The notes beneath the pieces are model-generated. The model did not search any database. It had not been told where the DNA came from and was given only the letters and a program-made list of their open reading frames with translations. Shown here in pieces: positions 43,617 to 47,500 of a stretch of 47,500 nt of DNA. Both the position numbers and the translations under genes were made by a program. The DNA is from Acanthamoeba castellanii str. Neff (Eukaryota > Discosea > Longamoebia > Acanthamoebidae), in assembly GCF_000313135.1 (NCBI RefSeq), contig NW_004457271.1, positions 23,035 through 70,534 of the forward strand. The letters run 5' to 3'. The first letter of the stretch is position 1. Each line of letters starts with the position of its first letter.

Positions 43617-46600
43617 ATGCAGAACATCAAAGCGGTGGTACGTGCCCCTGATATCCTAGCCACGACACCAGAGTTATTAGTTGAATTAATTCAAATATTT
43701 TTTTTTCAAGCTCTCTTTCTTATTTTCATGTATGCCACCAAGCCAATTTTTCAATTAATTCAATTATGTCTTGATTTTTTTTGCACGTGCGCAGGTTGTG
43801 GGTGACGGAGCGGTGGGTAAGAGCTGCCTGTTGATATCCTACACGACCAACAGCTTTCCCGGCGAATACGTGCCCACAGTCTTTGACAACTACAGGTAAG
43901 TTCTACTCGTGTGGCATGGCCTTCCCCCTTTGTTTGACCGAACCAGACTCACGTCCGTATGTGTGCGTGTGTCTCGACATCAGCGCGAATGTGATGGTTG
44001 ATGGGAGGCCGGTGAACCTGGGCCTCTGGTACGCGCCACGCCACGTCACGCTCTCCCGGGGGTGTGGCCCTGCGTTTGTGGTGCTCTCCCCAGCTAACCC
44101 CCGGTGGCACGAACGCCAACAGGGACACGGCGGGGCAGGAGGACTACGATCGGCTGCGGCCGCTGAGCTACCCGCAGACCGACGTGTTCGTTCTGTGCTT
44201 CTCGGTCGCCAGCCCGACCTCGCTGGAGAACGTCAAGAGCAAGTGGATCGCCGAGATCTCGTACGCGTCCTACTCACCAGCACCAGCCTTGCTCTCGTAA
44301 ACTGACGACGACGACGACGACGACGACGACGTGTGTGTGTGTGTGTGTGTGCGTGTGTGGTGCGTGTGGTGCGTGTGCACCCACCCAGGCACCACTGCCC
44401 TGAAGTGCCCGTAGTGTTGTGCGCCAACAAGGTGGACCTACGCGACGACGATTCAATCATGTGCGCGGGCGACCCCTTTTTTTTATTTGTTTTATTCATA
44501 AAAGCTGATCAACTTTGTTGTTGCCTCCCCGCCAGTTCTCGGTTGAGGGACCGAGGCCAGCACCCGATCACCTACGACGAGGGAGCCGCCATGGCCAAGC
44601 AGGTGCGAGTGCTCTGATAAGTAAGTACTGGATCGGGGCTCGTGGTACTAACCACCTCCTTTGGACGTACATCCGTGGTGACGCAGATCGGGGCGGCCCA
44701 CTACGTCGAGACGAGCGCGTTGACCCAGGCGGGCCTCAAGAACGCGTTCGACGTGATCATGCGGGTGGCCATGGGCGGAGAACGTGCGAGCTCCTACAAG
44801 GGCAAGAAGTCCAAGGGTCGCGGCAAGGGCGGCAAGAGCGCCTACGACGCCAAGCCCGCACTCATCCCTCCGGTACCTCCCCACTCTGTGTGGCTGCACC
44901 AAGCTTCAGCTGAAGCCTTAACATATCACCACACACGCACACACGCACACGCACACGCACACGCACACGCACACGCACACGCACACGCACACAGGTGTTG
45001 CCGAAGCCTACGCACGCGCCGTGGACCAATATCCAGACGTCGACGTTCGCCGACGATTTCAAGGGCCTCCTCGAGTCGTCGGCCGAAGCCGACGTCAAGG
45101 TGCGCGGCGCCCCGCATCTTTTTGGCCCTGACGAGTCGACGAGCGGGGGGACTGAACTTGTTTGAGGTTTATGTGGGAATAGTTCGTGGTGGAGGAGAGG
45201 GCCGTCAAGGCGCACAGGGGTGGTGCTTGCGGCCAACTCGCTCCTCTTCCGCCGCATCTTTGGCGCCGACGGAGCGCAATCGGCCGAGGCTACGACAGCG
45301 GCGGCAGCTGCGACGGTCAAGGCCAAGGCCAAGCAGAGCCAGAGCCAGAGCAACAAGGCCGCAAGCAAATCCAAGAGCAGCACCAGCGCGAAGAAGAAGG
45401 GAAAGGGCGCCGACGACAAGCAGCAGCAGCAGAAGAAGAAGACGAAGAAGAACAAGAAGGAGAAGAAGAAAGAGGAGGAGGAGGAGGCGAAGGTTGAAGT
45501 CGCGGACACGAAAGGCGAAGAGGAGTCCAAGGAAGCCGATGGCGGGGAGGAGTCGGAAGTGCCCGAGCATTTCCTGTGCCCCATCACCCAGGAAATCATG
45601 GCACGTCACACCCAACAGTTACCCACACCACACGCGACCGCACACAGCGCGCGCGCATGCGCGCACACACACACACACACACCACACACCACACACCACA
45701 CACCACACACCACACACCACACACCACACACCACACACCACACACCACACACCACACACCACACACCACACACCACACCATACGCGACCGCACACAGCGC
45801 ACACACTAACTGGTGCCACGCGAGTGCAGAAGGACCCGGTGCTGACGTGCGACGGTCACACGTACGAGCGAACGAGCATTGCCGAATGGCTGCAGACGCA
45901 CTCGACCGCGCCGATCACCGGTGCCGAGCTGGAGAACAAGGCCCTGATCCCCAACCACCTAGTCCGGTCCCAGATCAAAGACTACCTCGACGCCCAGAAA
46001 CAGGGCGGCAGCGGCAGCAAGGCCGGCGCCACTGCAGCCAAGCAGCCCAAGCCTCACTCGGCTCCGGCCGTTGCCGAGGAGCAGAGCGAAAGCGAAAGCG
46101 AAGAGGAAGAGGAAGAGACGGAGACGCAGCACAGGGCCGACGCCGACCCTTCGGTGCCGCCTCTCCACCGTCAGATCAATGCCGGCCAGATCCCCGGCTT
46201 CTCCTCCATCCACCGCGGCCGTACGTCTGGTGGTGGGGAGGAGGGCGTCGCCTACACGATCGGGATCAGCAAGCGCGTCAGCCACGCCGTCTTTGCCAGG
46301 GTGCTCGAGTTCTTCTACACCGGCATCGCCACCATCCGCGACAAGCTGTACAGCTTTGCCCTCTTCTTAACCCCTTCGACCACCCGCTTGCGCTGCGCAA
46401 CTAACGTGTGATGTGCGCAGGGACGGGGTGCAGGACCTGCTGGCGGCGGCGGAGCTGTTCGGGCTCGAGCACCTGGCGACAATCTGCCGCAACGTGATGG
46501 ACGACAGCGAGTTTCTCAACCCGTCGATCGGGACGTGGCTGAACGACGAGGCGGGGGCGGTGGCCAAGCAGCTCTTCCTCAACCGGCCCCTCTTCTCCGA

Positions 46601-46720
46601 CGTGGCGTTCGAAGTCGAAGGGAAGCGCATCCACGCGCACAAGGCCATCTTGATGGGCCGCTGCAAGGTGCTCGCCGCCATGTTCTCCGGTCTCTTTGTC
46701 GAAGACTCCCTCGAGTACAC

Positions 46721-46777
<57 letters not shown>

Positions 46778-47500
46778 AGTGACACCTGTTGCGCTGTTTG
46801 CAAACACACGTTCAGACGATCCCTATCGGAGACACGTCGCTGGAGAGCTTCCTGGCCTTCCTGGAATTCCTCTACACGGACCACTCGCCCATCTGCGAGA
46901 GTGGAGACTCCGTCGGCATTCTCATCCTCGCCAACCGCTTCGGTACTTACCCGTTGCGTGATATGTGTTGCGTGTTGTGTGTGTCGTGCGTGTCGTGTGT
47001 GTCGTGTTGCAATGAGGCTCATAAACGTACACAGGGCTGCCGCGACTGGTCACCCTGTGCGAGCTCTACATCACCAAGGAGGTCGAGACCGCCACCAGCG
47101 ACGGTATCGAGAAGGCCGACATCGACGTGGTGGGCCTGCTTCACCTTGCCGAGCAGCACAACGCCGACCAGCTCGTTGGTACGCACACGCACCTCTTCAA
47201 AGAGAAGTGGCTTCTCGCCATCGTCGTGGTTGTTGTCGGCTGCCCGCGAACCACTGTGCCTGTTTTGATGTCATCAACTCGAAAACAGGGTTCTGCCGTC
47301 ACTTCATCGCGTCCAACTATCAGCCCATGAGCAAGCGGCCCGAGTTTAGCACCCTCGAAGGCGAGAACCTCGAGTACATCGAAGCCAACCAGGTGCGTGT
47401 GGTCCACCTCTTCCTCTGCTTTCTACCATATCTTTCTACCCCCGATGCATCCATCCGGTGCGAATGAACATGAACCGCTGACGGTTCTCGTTTCGTCACA
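43617..47500 (+). CDS. RhoBTB-like GTPase with U-box inserted in first BTB domain (3' end outside window)
   Basis: ATG 43617 (MQNIKAV, joined to [20 protein letters not shown]), running past the window end. Rho domain: [60 protein letters not shown]; all nucleotide motifs are intact. It then has RhoBTB-type [15 protein letters not shown] and the first half of a BTB domain ([35 protein letters not shown]). This is interrupted by a long charged insert (Lys/Glu-rich) and a U-box, [52 protein letters not shown]. The BTB domain then resumes ([38 protein letters not shown]), followed by a second BTB ([35 protein letters not shown]) and a BACK-like region. Such a protein could bind Cullin-3 through BTB and E2 enzymes through the U-box. 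One extra base at 45216-45220 shifts the frame in the first BTB half; two introns look GC-AG (45601 and 46719). Confidence 0.9.
43645..43794 (+). other. AT-rich first intron of the RhoBTB/U-box gene
   Basis: Runs from GTACGTGCCC to TGCGCAG. Much of it is A/T, with a perfect palindrome TTGAATTAATTCAA at 43681-43694 and a near-copy (TCAATTAATTCAATTA) near 43751. Confidence 0.8.
44304..44352. repeat. (GAC)n followed by (GT)n in an intron
   Basis: Nine GAC units (44304-44330) pass directly into about ten GT units, inside the intron between the Rho-domain exons ending KWIAEIS and starting [10 protein letters not shown]. Confidence 0.95.
44932..44994. repeat. (CACACG)n hexamer repeat in an intron
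   Basis: About ten CACACG units, the body of the intron that separates exon ...ALIPP from [10 protein letters not shown] in the RhoBTB gene; it ends in the acceptor CACACAG. Confidence 0.93.
45665..45779. repeat. 7-base minisatellite (ACCACAC)n, about 14 units
   Basis: A short CA run (45665-45681) followed by tandem 7-base units ACCACAC, within the intron that splits the U-box between QEIM and KDPVL. Reading frames through it (HTPHTTHH...) are artefacts of the repeat. Confidence 0.96.
46721..46776. repeat. (CGCA)n tetranucleotide repeat, 14 units
   Basis: Fourteen CGCA units directly after the exon ending VEDSLEYT in the second BTB domain. It is either the 5' part of a GC-AG intron or, if the downstream GTGACA is the donor, an in-frame coding repeat (Ala-Arg-Thr-His)n. 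Confidence 0.95.

Noticed and set aside
45660..45790. CRISPR-like regular repeat array
   Set aside because: The 7-base units are contiguous with no spacers and lie in an intron of a eukaryotic gene; it is a minisatellite.

Overview
This window looks like nuclear DNA of a free-living amoeba of the Acanthamoeba type. The coding sequence is GC-rich, genes lie only about 75-450 bp apart on both strands, and most are split by many short GT-AG introns, several stuffed with CA/GT-type microsatellites. The protein set is purely eukaryotic: Ras, Rab and Rho GTPases, a MAP2K, a SNARE, an oligosaccharyltransferase subunit, BRCT, TBC and BTB proteins. I see no rRNA, tRNA, mobile element, CRISPR array or bacterial operon. 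The species assignment is an inference from this style.

Layout. 3-92: tail of a gene. 349-2508: a protein opening with a PAR3 N-terminal-like domain. 2596-3113: acylphosphatase-like. 3218-3933(-): Ras. 4216-6564: secreted zinc carboxypeptidase. 6673-8425(-): OST3/OST6. 8526-11478: CUE/UIM/PARP protein. 11610-12266(-): secreted Dabb protein. 12576-18636(-): PX-C2-C2-LCAT acyltransferase. 18749-19432: universal stress protein (USP). 19553-19895(-): COA4-like CX9C protein. 20040-20938: membrin-type SNARE. 21060-22620(-): SLC25A46-like carrier. 22696-23349(-): unknown membrane-anchored protein. 23612-24849(-): Rab11-like GTPase. 25135-28707: secreted folate-receptor/filamin mosaic. 29164-31078: TPT/SLC35 transporter. 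31545-35396: TBC-TLDc protein like TBC1D24. 35397-36163: unclear gene. 36241-36759(-): second USP. 37106-40193(-): microcephalin-like triple-BRCT protein. 40344-42380(-): MAP kinase kinase. 42550-43389(-): SAM methyltransferase. 43617-end: RhoBTB-like GTPase with a U-box, cut off by the window.

The genes do not form one pathway; neighbours are ordinary eukaryotic housekeeping, trafficking and signalling genes. The most unusual content is in domain architectures: a Rho GTPase-BTB protein whose first BTB domain is split by a U-box; an ADP-ribosyltransferase joined to ubiquitin-binding modules; an LCAT enzyme behind a PX and two C2 domains; extracellular filamin repeats alternating with folate-receptor-like domains; a PAR3 oligomerisation-like domain outside animals; and a microcephalin-like protein in an amoeba.

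Two DNA-level patterns also recur. First introns of many genes are AT-rich islands while later introns are CA/GT-rich. Four genes show single-base frame breaks in low-complexity or homopolymer stretches, most simply read as assembly indels.
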